In this document: positions 32,091 to 44,977 of the stretch, piece after piece
Numbering within the stretch: the first letter of the stretch is position 1
How the letters are laid out: each line of letters starts with the position of its first letter
Assembly: GCA_001584585.1 (NCBI GenBank)
Contig: LSYV01000018.1
Location: 1,009,137 to 1,073,136 of the forward strand
Source of the DNA: Gonium pectorale
Lineage: Eukaryota > Chlorophyta > Chlorophyceae > Chlamydomonadales > Volvocaceae
Direction of reading: 5' to 3'
Length of the DNA stretch: 64,000 nt
Translations under genes and position numbers: made by a program
Notes under the pieces: model-generated
Database searches by the model: none
What the model was told of the DNA's origin: nothing
Seen by the model: the letters and a program-made list of their open reading frames with translations, nothing else

Positions 32091-33408
32091 GTGCCACGCC
32101 GCCAGCGCTCGAATCCCAGTGCCATGGCTGCCCGCGGTTTGATTCCGAGCTCGCCGGGTTCAATCCCCACCTCTCTCCCCGTTGAATATCCACCATATCC
32201 CAGGCCGAATCAAACCTTGCGGAAAGCCGAAACCAATCCCGTCAAACCACCTCTGATATATGCGTAAAAAGTCTACCCCCATGTCATCCCTCCAGGCTCG
32301 GACCGTCACTCGCCACACGCATTATGCACCAGGCAGGGAGCCATTCATGCTCAGCCCCCAATTAGAACATAAGAGCGCAGGAGGGCCGCAGGATTGAGTA
32401 CTGTACACTTGGTATGTGCACCAAATGGTCGTCAGATCATGGGGACTCAGCTTACTTATCCTTGGCTTGGAGGACATAAACCCTGCACTATGCGAGCCCC
32501 CTTGCGCCTTGTCGGCCTTGAGTGCATCCCGTACGAGCAGCGTATTCTTAACGGACTTTCAGCAGACTGTGCGGGCATGGACAATCCTCTGCAATATGGT
32601 TCAATAAATCCCGTGTAACACGCGATGTGTCCGGCCCCTTGCCTGATTCATATTGACCGACAATGTTTGATGCTATAGAAATATGTTGATGGGACTGCGT
32701 GTTTGCTTAGCGTGTTTAGCGTCTTCAGGTCGTTCTTGGCGCGGAGACCAAGCCAGTTTACGATATCCTCTATGATGATATAGAAGACGGAAAATGGCTG
32801 TCATTGCGCCATTGCTTCAACAGACATTCTACGATGCTGAAGTGGCCGAGCTTGTGAGTTTAGCGACTGAGTATTTGCTGCGAGGATGTATATCACACGT
32901 CTGAGTATCGTTTACAGTCAATACCCTATGCCGTCGCGCGGCAGCGGCGGTCATTGCCACAGTTTGCGACCTTGGGTTTCGCCCTTGCGCGTTGCGCATA
33001 CCATGGCGCTCAGTAGCCGCGCCGTCTATCAGAAAGCAACATACACGAGCGATCGCGGGACCTTCCTCACCCCCACCCCGCCCTTCAGGCGAACGAACAC
33101 CGGCTCAAAGCCAGCGTACTGGATGGCAGTGACAGCGACTCCAACGTGGACAAAAGCGCCCGCGCCGGGCGGCTCTGGAATGGACCGGTGAGGCAGTTGA
33201 TCACTTGGCACGCACGCTGAGTCGGGCTCATACTCCGCGCTCCGCCCACTGGGAAGTCTTGCCGTGCCTGATGGCATGGAGATGCGCTGCCCCTCTCCAG
33301 CTGGCGGCCTGGCTATGCGGCCAGCCTCTATGGCCTCTTGGGAGGCACCTGAGTTGTGGCACTGGCGTCAGATGCTCCTGATGTGTCACACGGGGCGCAC
33401 GCGTCTCG
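32091..33408. other. Intergenic, 5' flank of the channel gene
   Basis: No gene recognised. Part of the right half may be 5' untranslated sequence or unlocated first exon(s) of the channel. I see no TATA box. Confidence 0.5.
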
Positions 33409-36400
33409 ATGACTGTTTCCAAGTTTTTGTTGCTGCCCGGGTGCCCGCAATGTTGCTGTCCTACTGCCATGCTTACGGGCGTCCAGGGGCAGGCCGCCCG
33501 GCTCCCAGTCGCTGCCCCGGCGCCGTCACGACCACTGTACCGAGGGACAGCCGACGAGGTCCTCAGCCGGCGGCGGGCAGCAGGTGAGCGACCGACTGCG
33601 GGAGCACCCGCTGGACGTGTTGGTGTAACCTGGCGGCATGGATAGTTGCACCGTGTGCAGTTCAAGTTCACAGCCGTTGCACATGACTGGTGAGAGGCTG
33701 GGGCCCCGAGCCCCTCGCCGCCGTCTCTGCGCTGCCATGCCGCCATGCCTGCATGTGCGCTCTGACAGCCTTTGGATTGCCGAGTGACGCTATTTGTGCG
33801 CAGCCATTGCTCTGGGCCCCAGCATTTCTCTGGCCTCGTCCTCTGCGCAGGGGCGCCCTCGGGTGCCGAGAAGGTCAGCTACTGGCTCATGGGGTCGTCC
33901 AACTGGAGCCGTCAGTTCCAGTCCTCGGTATCCCCAGGTGGGGCGCCCGGGGCGCCCTGTGTGCCAAAGGAAAGGCGCAGGCGAAGGGCCCTATGCAGCA
34001 ACAGAGCTCATACGGTGCCGAAAGGGCGCCCGGTAGCCATGCTGCACGCAGGGTTTCATGGGGAAGAGTCCAATCGGTTCGACAACCATGTCGCGTGTTG
34101 CAGGCAAATGCCCCCGGTGCGACAGACCTGCCCAACAGCCGCGTTGGTGGGACAGACCTGCCCAACAGCCAGTAGCTCCAGACTGAGGGAATGCGCGTTT
34201 AAAAGGTCATAGCCTGGCCGCTGCAGCAGAGGAGCCCGTATTCCCTGCGCCCCGCGCCTGACGTGCTAGGTAGCCTATTGCACGCAGCTTAGCATAGATC
34301 TCGTAGTCCGGCCACCTTGACTGCCCCGACAACCCGCTGGCGCGCTGACGACCCGCACCCCTGCACCCGACCATGTGTCCCGGCGGCCCGCGACAGGCCA
34401 GCACCCAAAACTGTCGGGCCGACCCAGGAAACCGGAGCGGCGCAGCGTGGTGGAAGCCATGGGGCTGCATATCTGGGGCTCGGAGCGCCAGCACAGATCC
34501 GGGTCCTGCATGCTGGCATTCGCGGAGTGGTGGATGCGGTACAATCCGTTGGGGAAGCTGGAGGGCCTGGTTCCGATCATCGGGCCCAACACACGGCGCA
34601 AGCTGGCGTGGGACATCTTCATCATGTGTCTGGTGCTGTACAACGCGGTGATGGTGCCTCTGGCCTTCTCCTACGGCGTGCCCGACCACCTGGGCTTTAC
34701 ATTGGTGGAGTACGTGCTGACGGCATTCTATGCGGTTGACATGGCAGTCAGCTTCCGGACAGCGTATTATGACGACGACGGAAACATGGTGGGTCGGCTG
34801 GGGCAGCGGGTGGGGCAGTGATGCGATGGGGGTTGGGCACATGGCGATGGGGCGGGCGCCGGTGGGCACCAGTGGCCTTGCAGATATTGTAGGACGCATG
34901 CCAGTTTGCTGCAGGACTTGGCTGCCCGTGTGTAGGGTTCCCGCATGTGCTTAAACGTGCAATTGGGCCAATTGCTCAGTCGAGCGCTGGGCAAGCTTAG
35001 CGATGTGCGATGCAGAGCACCGGCAGCAAGGGATCCCCGCTGCGAAACCCGCCCCCGTGCGCAGGTCCGCGACTCGTGGCCCGTCGCCAGGCGCTACCTC
35101 ACAACATGGTTCATGGTTGACTTCTTCGCGACCGTACCCTTCGACGCCATTGGCCAGGCTGCGGGCCTTGGGGGTAGCCAGACTCAGCTTACTGTGCTAG
35201 CAATATTTAAGACACCCCGCCTGCTGCGCCTGATCAAGTGAGTCGGGTCGCGGCGCTCACGCAAGTTGGCGCTTGCCCGTATGTGCGGGGCGGCCATGAG
35301 CACGAGCCCTACCGCTCCCTTGACATGCGATGCACTGATCGAGAGCGCAGGAAACACATGTATTATAAGTGGCAAATGGTAGCACGTGTTCATCACTCTG
35401 CGCCTGCACATGCCGAGTGCGGCCCGCTGTCAGCACATGCTGCCCTGCCCCTCTGCAGGCTGGTTCGGCTGCTTGATCGGCTACGGCGGGCCAACGCAAT
35501 AAAAGTTGTGCAACTGATCCTCCTGATGGTCATGGTGGGTCCAGCTGCGGTGCCAGTAAATCGCGGGTTGGCAGCGGCCATCGCACAATGCCGTGACGGG
35601 TCGTGGTCGTCCGGCCGGACGGCCGGCAACGCACCTTTTGCGTGGGCGCTTGCTGGGTGCCGGGCCTGCGAGCTGGCCGTACCTACTGGAAGCATGTGCG
35701 GACGGCAGTCTCGAGAGCTAGCAACCGCGGCTGCGAGCTCCGCCTCCGGAGTATGCCGGCTTCGTCGCTGCTGGTTTGCTGGGTTGCAACCCGAGCAGGT
35801 CCTGGCACACTGATTTCCTATCTTCGCGGCTTCTTGAGTTGTCAGAGACACGCAAGGGATATCCAGCCTGCGGCAACGCCTGATTCCCTTCCATTCATGT
35901 ACACCGCCAGATTGCGCACTGGCTGGCGTGCATATGGTACATCATTGCTCGCTACACGCCCCGCGAGGAGCTTTGGGGCTTCGACACCCTGCATGACCAT
36001 AGGAAGCTTACCTGGTACGTGCTGGCTGCTGCCCATGGGTCTCCTGTCGTCTGGTAGATCTCTAAGCAACACGGCCCCCGGCACGGCGTTCCGGACGCAA
36101 CGGCGTTAGGAGGTTACGCTGGGGTGACGGCATAGCGTATCCCATAGCGTGGTACTGACCCTTGTCCCACGGCGCTTCTCATGTACGGTTCGAGCGCATG
36201 CGTGGCGCCATTCCGCCAACGACCTCATGGCCCGCAGGTACCTGTCTGCATTCTATTACTCCTTCCTGATGCTGCTCGGCGACAAGCGCGACGCGTACAA
36301 TAACTATGAGCGCCTCTTCTATATCATTTGCCTGGTGGCGGGCGCCTGCTTTTACAGTGCAGTCGTCGGCAATATGGCCCTGCTCGTTGCAAACATGAAC

Positions 36401-39400
36401 ATCGTCTCGGTCCGCTACAGGTGCGCTCCTGATTGCGCGCGTACTAGATCCGGGTCCGGCTCACATTCAATAGTCTGGGGCATTGTCCGAGGAGCAAGTA
36501 GTGCACTGTCAGATGCAGCCCAGCCGTAGATCAAGCGGCTGTAGTCATGAGGGTACAGCCGACGTGAATTGGGTAAGCATCTGGGGTGGCCAAGTCCCGG
36601 AGACCGTTGCTTCTGTTCGCTCTCATCGGTGGCCTTCGAGCGCCCTCGCGATACGTTCATTGTGGGTACGACGTCCAAGACAGCCTGACCGAATGATACG
36701 GCCAGCGCGTAGGAACCCGTTCATATACTCACAGCCAAGTTATTGGTGAGTCCTAACCGACACATGGCGGATGTGTCGACTCAGGCATCCGCGCCTTAAG
36801 CGTATCCCCAATGCAAGCCGACACGCCAGCGCAAGTACACGACAGGCGAGAAAGCCTGATTGAATGGTACGGCCAGCGCTTAGGAACCCGTACTTACACT
36901 CACAGCCGAAGGACAAGCATTTCTGCACGCGGTAGAGGATGTCGAGCTTCGCTGTCTGGTATTCCCCGGCAGGCCCCACGCGGGGCCTGGGACGCGGCTG
37001 TTAGGCCATTGTGGCCCGGTGGCGCAAGGGAACTCAGCCGCTCACCCGCGTGTCAACCACTGCAGGCAAAAGCTAGACATGACGCAGGACGCACTCCGGT
37101 ACATGAAGGTTCCAGAGGCTCAGCGCGAACGCGTGCAGGCAAGCGCCGGGTCCAGGTTGGGAAACGTGCACGGCTGGCAACTTCATGTGTGTCAGACCGA
37201 AGAATGTGGGGCACGTGCGTGGCTCTAACACTCCTGTGCTGGATTAGACCCAGGCACGGTGTTTGTGGCGTGGTCCGTGCGGCCGCTCGGTTGTCGAGTG
37301 GTTACTTGGATCCCAAATGCCCAGGAACTGTCACTGCGGCTGGTGCCGGCGGCGAGAGTGTACCCTAATGTTGTATACGGCATGGTGCTTGAACTCCGCA
37401 CGCATCCCAATGTTTTCTGCTGTGCAGGCATTTTATGACTATGTAACTTCCTTTTCGCACCCTTCGGCGGAGGGGCTCAGCTTCCTGACGGACCTTACGA
37501 AGGTACGCTTAGTGGGCTTTTGGTGTGCACTTCTTGTGACCACGAGAGAGCTTCTGCCGTGAGCTGAGTATTATTTGCAGCATAGGAAGCCCCCCAGCTG
37601 CTCTCCATTCTCGAGCGCACGCATGCACACGAGCACGCCTGCCGACTTTCGCTGGTTAATCCTGGTGTGCACGAGCTACACCCACGCTCCACGGCTTGAG
37701 CTCCCCAACCCTGCAAACCCTCATCCGGGCAGGGCCTGAACGAGGACATCCAGATGTTCTTGCACCAGGAACCCCTCAAACGAATATATCTCTTTAAGGT
37801 ATGCAGACGCTCCGTCTGGGACAGGCGCTTCTGCACGGCAGGGTGACGGCGTGCTCGCATGCCAAATGCTTGCCTGGTTGGACAAGATGACAAGAGTAGC
37901 AAGCCCTGCGGAGGGATAACATAAACACGGCAATGGTGCAATCATGGCAAAGTCGCCGCCCGTGAGATGCGCAGCTTCTGTGGTAACACGGCCGGCGCAC
38001 GCGCACACGGACAGAGCTCCTTGTCAGCCCTGCTCGTGCCTTGAACACAGGATGCTGCCCACCCCTCAGGGTTGCGAACCGGCTTTTATCCGGACTTTGG
38101 CGACGCGCATGCGCATCGTCACCTTCATCCCACGGGAGGTTATCTTCCGGCAGGTGCGCGTGCAGGAGCGCCGGGCGTGCCGTGAATGTCCTGGTGGGCT
38201 GACCTTGGCATCCGACGGACCGCGCTATCAGCATGCTGACCCGGATGAACATAGCACGTAATGATATGGTGCCACCGTACCTAGCCTTGCTGTAATTCCC
38301 GCAGTGTCTGGCCAATCTCAGTCGAACTCGTCTTACGCCCTGTCATGCGCTCCGCTCGAATGCTTACAGGGCGACCTGGGCCAGGAGATGTATATCATCC
38401 GCTCCGGCTGCGTGGCCGTGCTGAGCAAAACGAACGAATACATGAGCCTGCTTAAAAGCGGTGACTTTTTTGGGGAAATTGCGTTGCTCACCCAGGTGAG
38501 GACGGTGCTTGGTGCCTGCCGCGGTGGCGTGTGGCGTGTGGCGCGACTCGGCTGTGCCCATGACGCTTAGCTGCCTGGCTTGGGGACAACTTGCATGCCA
38601 GAAGGGTGCGCCACGAAACGTTCCGGCTATCGGCGATCCCAGTTGCCGGCACACGCAACGGCATGGATGGGTTGAATCCGCGTCTCTGCTTGCGGGTAAG
38701 GGGTGGTATGCATGCTCCAGCCGCTGAGTCCCCTAGTTCTATACTGCCAAGTGCGTATACATCTGCCCCGGATACCCTTGCCAGGCACGCCGCACGGCCA
38801 AGTGCATCGCTCTCAGCAACTGCGACCTGGCAGTGTTGAACTCGTACGACCTGAAGGTGCGTCTGCGGGGTGGCGCTGGCTGGGTCACGCGCATGCCAGC
38901 TTTGATGACAGTCTGGACGGCCACGGCTGTTTGTGGTAGTCGAGGCCCTTCCAGGCCTGAAGAAAGCTCACAGCAGTATGCCCTGCTGTTCCCTGCTGAC
39001 CCCCTTGGTGTTGCTCATCGTGCCGCGCCATCGGTGGTGTGTCTTGTCCCCCTGTTTCTGCCTCCTCTCTGGACTTCCTCGCCCTGTGAGTAACGCCATC
39101 TTTGCGTTCCGTTGCGGCGCCTCCTATTGTTACGCTCTTCAGCTGCTGATGAAGGAGTTCCCGGAGAGCGCCTCTACGCTTCAGGCGGCCGCGCGAGAGC
39201 GGTTGCGTCAGCTGCAGATCGCAGGCCGCGCGGGCACCGCGGCCGACGACGAGGAGGATGAGGGCAAGCGGCGCGAGCGCGAGGAGCTGCGGAGGACGCG
39301 CATCCGGACGATTTCACGCTTCGCCACCGGTGAGGCCACGCTTGCGCAATGAGCGCGCTCCACAGATAGCGGTTCTGTGAAGCAACCCCTTCAACCCTTC

Positions 39401-42400
39401 GTCGTCATGGGGCACGGTTCCGTCGCCCGCCAGGCGCTTGCGTGGTTTACCCTTCAGCGCTACATGCCCTTTTCTGATGCCTGGAATCGTGCCTCCTCCT
39501 CGTTCCTCTCGTGGCCTTGCTTGTGGGCTCACGGCTTTTCCACCATGACCCCGCCACATGCCATCCCTTCGCAGGCCGCGGTAACAGCGGGACGCAGCAA
39601 GAGGATTTCCTCGCCCTTGCCGCCCAGGAGCCGCAGACGCAGGAGCCCCATTCGGGCCGCCTGGCAGCGCCGCCGAGGCCGAGTCCGCGGTCTCCAAACG
39701 CTTCACGAGCTGATTCCATGAGGACCTCCGGCACTTCAGCCCACGTGGCGGGGCCTGAGAACCCGCTGGCTGCCGGCGTGGCGTCAGCTGCGGTGATGCG
39801 AAGCGGCCCCAGCAACCTCAGTACCAGCAGCGGCCTCAGCGCCTTCAGCCGCAGCAGTAGTGGTGGGCACGGCAGGCGCGGCAGTCTTGAGGATGCGGGT
39901 GGAATCGAAGACACCGCGCGCACGTCGCTCACCTTCCAGGGACTGGCCGTGAGGACGGGGCCGCTTTCATCGCCCTGCATGACGCGTAGTATGCGCGCCG
40001 AGGTTGTGGAAGGCCGGGAGCAGGAGGCCGACGCGGATGCCTTTATCGTGAACGCTGGAGTCCCCGGGAGAGCCGCAGCTGAGGGGGCGTACTCGCTGCC
40101 GTCCGTGGCGTCACCTAGGTTCGCGCCAGCTGCCCACCGTCCTGGCATCGCTGACCTAATGGTGGCAATGCGGGTTAGCCATGGCTCCAGCAGCATAGGG
40201 ACGGCCGGGAGGTCTGGCTTGCCCAGGGGCTCTGTATCAGCGGCAGACCGGGTTGGCGCCACAGTAGGCGGCAGTTCTAACGCGGATGGGGGCCCAGCAT
40301 TACACGACTCGGCGGCTACAGTGCTGGTTGGAATCTCCGTCGCACAATTGGCTAACGGTGGTGTGCAGAGCCCTCGCCGTACGCAGGCGCGCACCTCGGA
40401 CGCGTCTGCATCGGGGCTCTCAGACGCAGTGGTGCATTTCGCTGCTCCTGCATCTCCTGAGCCGGCGCTGGGCCCGGAGTTGAGTACAGGCGGCCCAGCC
40501 GCCGTAGGGCAGCCCGCAGATGCCTGGCGCTCCCTAGGTCCATCGCCGACCCAGCCAGGACCCGTCGCCGAGGGGCTGGAGCTGACGGTCGCCCCCGCGG
40601 CAAGGCACGCGACGTTGCCAGCTGGTCGCGGCCATGTGCTTGCGGCTGTGGCCGCAACAGCCCCGGCGGCGATGGGCACCTCCTCGCTTGGCGGCCGTTC
40701 AAGCTCGCGCCCATCACCAACGGGTCCCGACTTGGCACCGCCACATGGCATACTGCACATTCGGCCTGTGCCGGCGTCTCGTAGCGAGGGGATACAGTAC
40801 AGCCTGGAAGCGACCGCGGCTGCTATCGACGTCGCGCAGCTACCTGCTTCCGTGTGCAGCAGCCGAAAAAGCACCGCCACAGGCTATGCGGGCTCACGGG
40901 CATCGCCCAGGGGCGCGGAGGCTGTGCGGCGGCGCACCCCGATGCCGACACCGCCTTCAGACAGCAGCCCTGCCGCCGCTGCCGACGCAGCTGCAGCTCC
41001 CACTTCCGCTGTCCGGTCTCCTGGCCTTACGCCAGCGGTACCTGCCACCTCCGCCGAACGGGCGGTCTCCCCTCGGCCAGGCAGCATGACGCCGCAGCCG
41101 ACGGCTCCATTGTCCAACAAGAGCTCTTCTAGCGGCCGCATCAGCCCGACCTACCCCTTCCCGCCGCAGCAAACCCCTGGCGCGTTTGCGGCCGCCCTGG
41201 CAGCCACGGCAGCAAGCATGGTGGCAAGGGTATCTGGCACTGGGGCGCCGGCGCTGGACTCCAGCACACATGCCGTCCCGGCCACGCCGGCGCATGACCT
41301 GGGTGTGATCCCAAAAGCGGAGGGGCCGTATTGCATGCGCCCCGCGGCTGCGCGGAAGGCCCATGATTCGGGAGTCGACCCGCATGTGGAAGGCCCCTAC
41401 TGCGTGTGGGCCTCAGTGGCCAATGTGCCAATGCGGGGTTCATCCTCTGACGCACCCCAGCTGGACTCCAGCACACATGCCGTCCCGGCCACGCCGGCGC
41501 ATGACCTGGGTGTGATCCCAAAAGCGGAGGGGCCGTATTGCATGCGCCCCGCGGCTGCGCGGAAGGCCCATGATCCAGGGCTTAACCCACATGCGGAAGG
41601 TCCCTACTGCGTGCGCCCCGCCGCGGCGAAGAGGACGTATGACCCGGGGATCAATCCGCAGGCGCAGGGACCGTATTGCATGCTCCCTGGCAGGCGCCCA
41701 GGAGGAGGGACAGCCGCCTCTGAACCCGCGGGAATCAGCACTGGACCGTTGCAGAGCTGCCTGAGCATTCCGACGGCCGTGTCGTCGCAACCGGCGTCTG
41801 CACATCAGCCGCGCAAGGACGAGGAGCGCTTCTCCTTTCTGCCCACGGCGCAGTCGCTGCTTACGACCCTGCTTGGTGGCAAGTTACCCGCTCGGAGGTG
41901 GGTGGGTGGGCTTCAAACGCTCTCTGCAGCCGGAGATCGGGAAGCGCGCTCGCGCACTGTCGCCCCAAGAGCCCATACCGGTACTCGTAGCCAGTATGTA
42001 CTCCGCGCCTTTTTCTGCGTCTGCAGTGGGGCCCGTCAGCGCGAACACCTGCATGAGTCTAGCTAGCGAACCAACCCCAATATTGACTGCTCCGTGAGCA
42101 AGCGCGTAGCTGCGTTCACACCTGAGTGCACAGCATGCCAAAGCCATGTTTGCTTGCACCGTTACTGCGAGCTGGGCTTTGCGGCAGCAACCTTCCCTGT
42201 TGCCATGTAGCCTGCGCCCCTGTCCGCGATTGCCTCCCTCCGCGCAGGCATGGCGGCGTGGAGAGCGTCCACCAAGAGGGCCCCAGCCATCTCAGTCGCC
42301 ACAGTCAGGGCGAGGGCTCCTGCCACACTCGCACAGCGCAGACCCCGCCGCGCAACAGCGTCGACCTCACTCCCCTGGCACCGCCCGGCTATGAAGAAGC

Positions 42401-44977
42401 CCCGGGGAGCACCACCGGCGCTGACCAAGCAAGGCGGCCCAGTGAGTGTTCGAATCTGCCTGGTTAGCTGGATTGTACGTTACCGGGCGCATGAAAGAGT
42501 CATCCATGGCAGATCGAAGTCTTTCCCGGGGTCTACCGGCAGAGTCCAACGCACTATCTCGGGTGTTGCACTGCAGTATGTATGATCGAGCGGAGATCAA
42601 CTCATGCGCGCTCGGCCCGGCACGCGGCCCCCTCTGCACGCAGGCGCCACCGGCTCATCCGAGCGCACTGCCCGACTGCGCCAGAGCCGCTCCAACCGAG
42701 CCTCAGACGCGTCCCACGCTGCCGTTTCGGAGGATGGCCGATCCGACCAACCGCAGCGCGACGACTGGGCTTCATATCACGCCCACAAGGACGGACCGCC
42801 CGCCCAGTGGGTCGCCGCGGCGCGCCCCGACGCGGTTCGCACCCGCCGGCTGCGGCTGTCGGTGCCCAATGCACCAGCTGGCGCTGCCGCCCAGTTGGTG
42901 CTGCCTCCCAGCCCCCGCTCCTCTGGCTTTGGGGCCGCCCCGCTGGGACTCGTCAGGCACTCGAGCTCGTCGATGACCGGCGCGACGGCTGAGTTTCAGC
43001 AGTGGGAGGCGGTGCTGAAGAGGTACGACGCGTCATCTGGCACATGCAAGTTGGGAAAGAAGCGGGCATCCAGAGCGCGCGAAAGCACTCGTCACCTCAC
43101 TGTCTTGCATAGTGTCCTTAGGCTGACTCGGCTGCAACGCTTCAGTAGCTAATGTGCAGTTTGTGCCGTCACGCGCGTGGTGATCGCAGCCGGCGCGGCT
43201 GACCTGTATAGCTGCGGTCGGAACGCGCGCATCCGTGCCGCCAGTTCCCTGTACTCGGGCAGGCGCTAGGCGCATGATGACGGTGTGGCCGCGTGTGGAA
43301 CAGCTGCAGCTCCCTCCGCAACAAGCCAGTGTCCCACGTCCCCGTTTGACCGCCAGGCGCGAGGCCGAGCTTGCGCAACGCGAGGTGGAGGTGGCGAGGC
43401 AGGAGGTAGAAATGAGACTCCGCGAGGCGGAGGCCGCCCAATGCAGAGAGGAAGCAGCCCGCTGGAAGGAGGAGGCCGCCCGCTGCAAAGAGGAAGCCGC
43501 CAGCCACGCGGCACAGGCCGCGGCGTGCCTGGACGCTCTGCAGGCGCAGCAGTCGCGGCACAGGCAGCAGAGTCTGGCGGTGCACGAGGTGCTATCGCAG
43601 CTGAGCTCCCGAGTGGCGGAACTCGCGGAGAAGGTGGGCGCACTGTGGAGGGGAGCGCCGCGTAGAATGCTCGACGGTACCGTACGGGCTTGCCGGCGCC
43701 TGCTCATGAACATGTCAGGAACTCCCGCTCGTGCTGAAGTGTGGCAGATTGGATAACAGGGTAGATGCCATATGGACGTGTTGGATGGGTGTGCAGTGTT
43801 GCGATGCGACTGCCGCTCGCTGGCTACAGGCCTTGATCGGAGCCCGTCGACCTCGGTGAGACCGCCACCGCGTCTGTGACCCGACCGCCCTTCCCCACCG
43901 TCCCTCTTGCGGCTGCGAGCCAGGTGGATGAGTTCGACGAAAGGCTGGGTGAGACCGAGACTGTGGTGGCGCGTATTGAGCACCACTCTGGGGAGCGCGG
44001 TCACGACTTTTTGGGCCTCTCGCAGCCAGACGACCCGGCGCCCAGCCTCGCAGAGGTGCCCGACGCACCTCTGCCCGTGCCCCTGCCCCTGCGGAGCACC
44101 CCCGAGGCAAGCGACAAGGCCAGCGGCAGCCTCAGCGGTGAGAGGCCGACCACCGCGCTGCGGAGAATGGGTAGCGTCGGCCGGAAGACGTTCAGCGGCC
44201 GGCCAGGGCCGGGGCCAGGGACCATGAGGCGAGTGGGCGTCGGCGTGGCGTCTCCGCTGGGCGGCGCGGGCCTCTACGGCAGTGGTGTGCACGATCCCGA
44301 ACTGGTGGAGCGGGCTCAAGGCCATTTCGGTAGGCTTTGCCTTGGCCAGCGTTGCGTTTGGACATGCCCTGCGGGGGTCGCTCGGGTTGCTGGGCTACGT
44401 CACGGACGGAAGAGGATCAGTGGCTATAAGAGAGCCCTAGAGCTCTCATGGCCTCTCCTATCAAGGAGCGGCAGTGTGCGGTATCCGGCAGTGCCGCTGC
44501 TCTCCTGTGACTGCGCACTGAGCAGGTTGCCACCAGGTGCCATACCCTGCGTACCGCATTCCTGGCGTGTCCTGCCACGCTGTAGAGGCTCTATAGGCCT
44601 CCCAGAGCCTAACCCCGCGTCGTCGCGGCCCTGCCGCGAACCGGTCAACGCCCCCAGGTCGAGTGCCCCCGGCCACGGCCCGAACAGCCAGCAGCACTGG
44701 TATGCTCGCCCGCAGCACCAGCCGGCGGGCATCCGTTGCTGGTGAGGACGGGCTGCCGACGCGCTCGGGTGGCTCGTTCAGTCTGGTTAACGCGACAGCG
44801 AGCCTGTTCGGGCGGGGCGCAGGCGGACCTCCTAGTGCGGCAAGCCGCCAGGCAAACAGCAGCTTTGCACTACGCAGCGGCTCGTTTGCGCGAATGCTGC
44901 AGCGAAGCGTAATCCCTTCACCGGTGGGGACCGGCGCCGAGCGCATGGGCTCGTCTCCGGAGATTGAGGAGAACTAG
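33409..44977 (+). CDS. Cyclic-nucleotide-gated-type cation channel with very long C-terminal tail (20 exons)
   Basis: Plasma- or ciliary-membrane ion channel, by family. Exons: 33409-33583, 33851-33937, 34397-34788, 35065-35237, 35459-35534, 35911-36014, 36238-36420, 37066-37138, 37428-37502, 37733-37798, 38070-38153, 38370-38495, 38785-38856, 39143-39329, 39575-41897, 42248-42441, 42644-43022, 43270-43633, 43924-44329, 44658-44977. Phases agree over 1,952 residues. S1-S3 lie near residues 153-247. S4, at 263-286, has basic residues every third position (RLLRLIKLVRLLDRLRR). S5 is near 289-313, the pore near 336-352 and S6 near 362-385. The C-linker and cNMP-binding domain follow (GDFFGEIALLT, ARRTA), ending near 600. 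The filter region reads LMLLGDK with no GYG. The tail holds GPYC repeats and a coiled coil (about 1617-1730). One intron has a GC donor at 37139. The first exon's start is the least certain point. Confidence 0.86.
36677..36908 (+). repeat. Intronic direct repeat pair (about 62 bp each)
   Basis: Segments 36677-36738 and 36847-36908 align at about 83%, sharing TACGGCCAGCGC, TAGGAACCCGT and ACTCACAGCC. Both lie inside the channel intron 36421-37065. Confidence 0.8.
41254..41690 (+). repeat. Coding repeats (GPYC motif) in the channel tail
   Basis: Five units of the type HDxGxxPxxxGPYCxxP occur in frame. A 114-bp block, 41254-41367, is repeated exactly at 41461-41574 (offset 207 bp, 69 codons), so part of the array grew by a recent in-frame duplication. 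Confidence 0.9.

Noticed and set aside
32150..32185. tRNA-like B box (GGTTCAATCC)
   Set aside because: No matching A box, acceptor stem or anticodon arm can be folded around it.
39143..39352. End of the channel gene at the stop 39350-39352
   Set aside because: A consensus GT donor at 39330 joins in phase to a strong acceptor at 39575, and the frame then stays open for 774 codons and through five more phase-matched exons.
39447..40880. 477-codon open frame on the minus strand
   Set aside because: It lies opposite the large GC-rich exon 39575-41897 of the channel, whose frame is splice- and phase-supported. Long antisense frames are a by-product of high GC.
41254..41574. CRISPR-like array
   Set aside because: The spaced repeats are in-frame coding units of a eukaryotic protein; no array of short direct repeats with regular spacers exists anywhere in the window.
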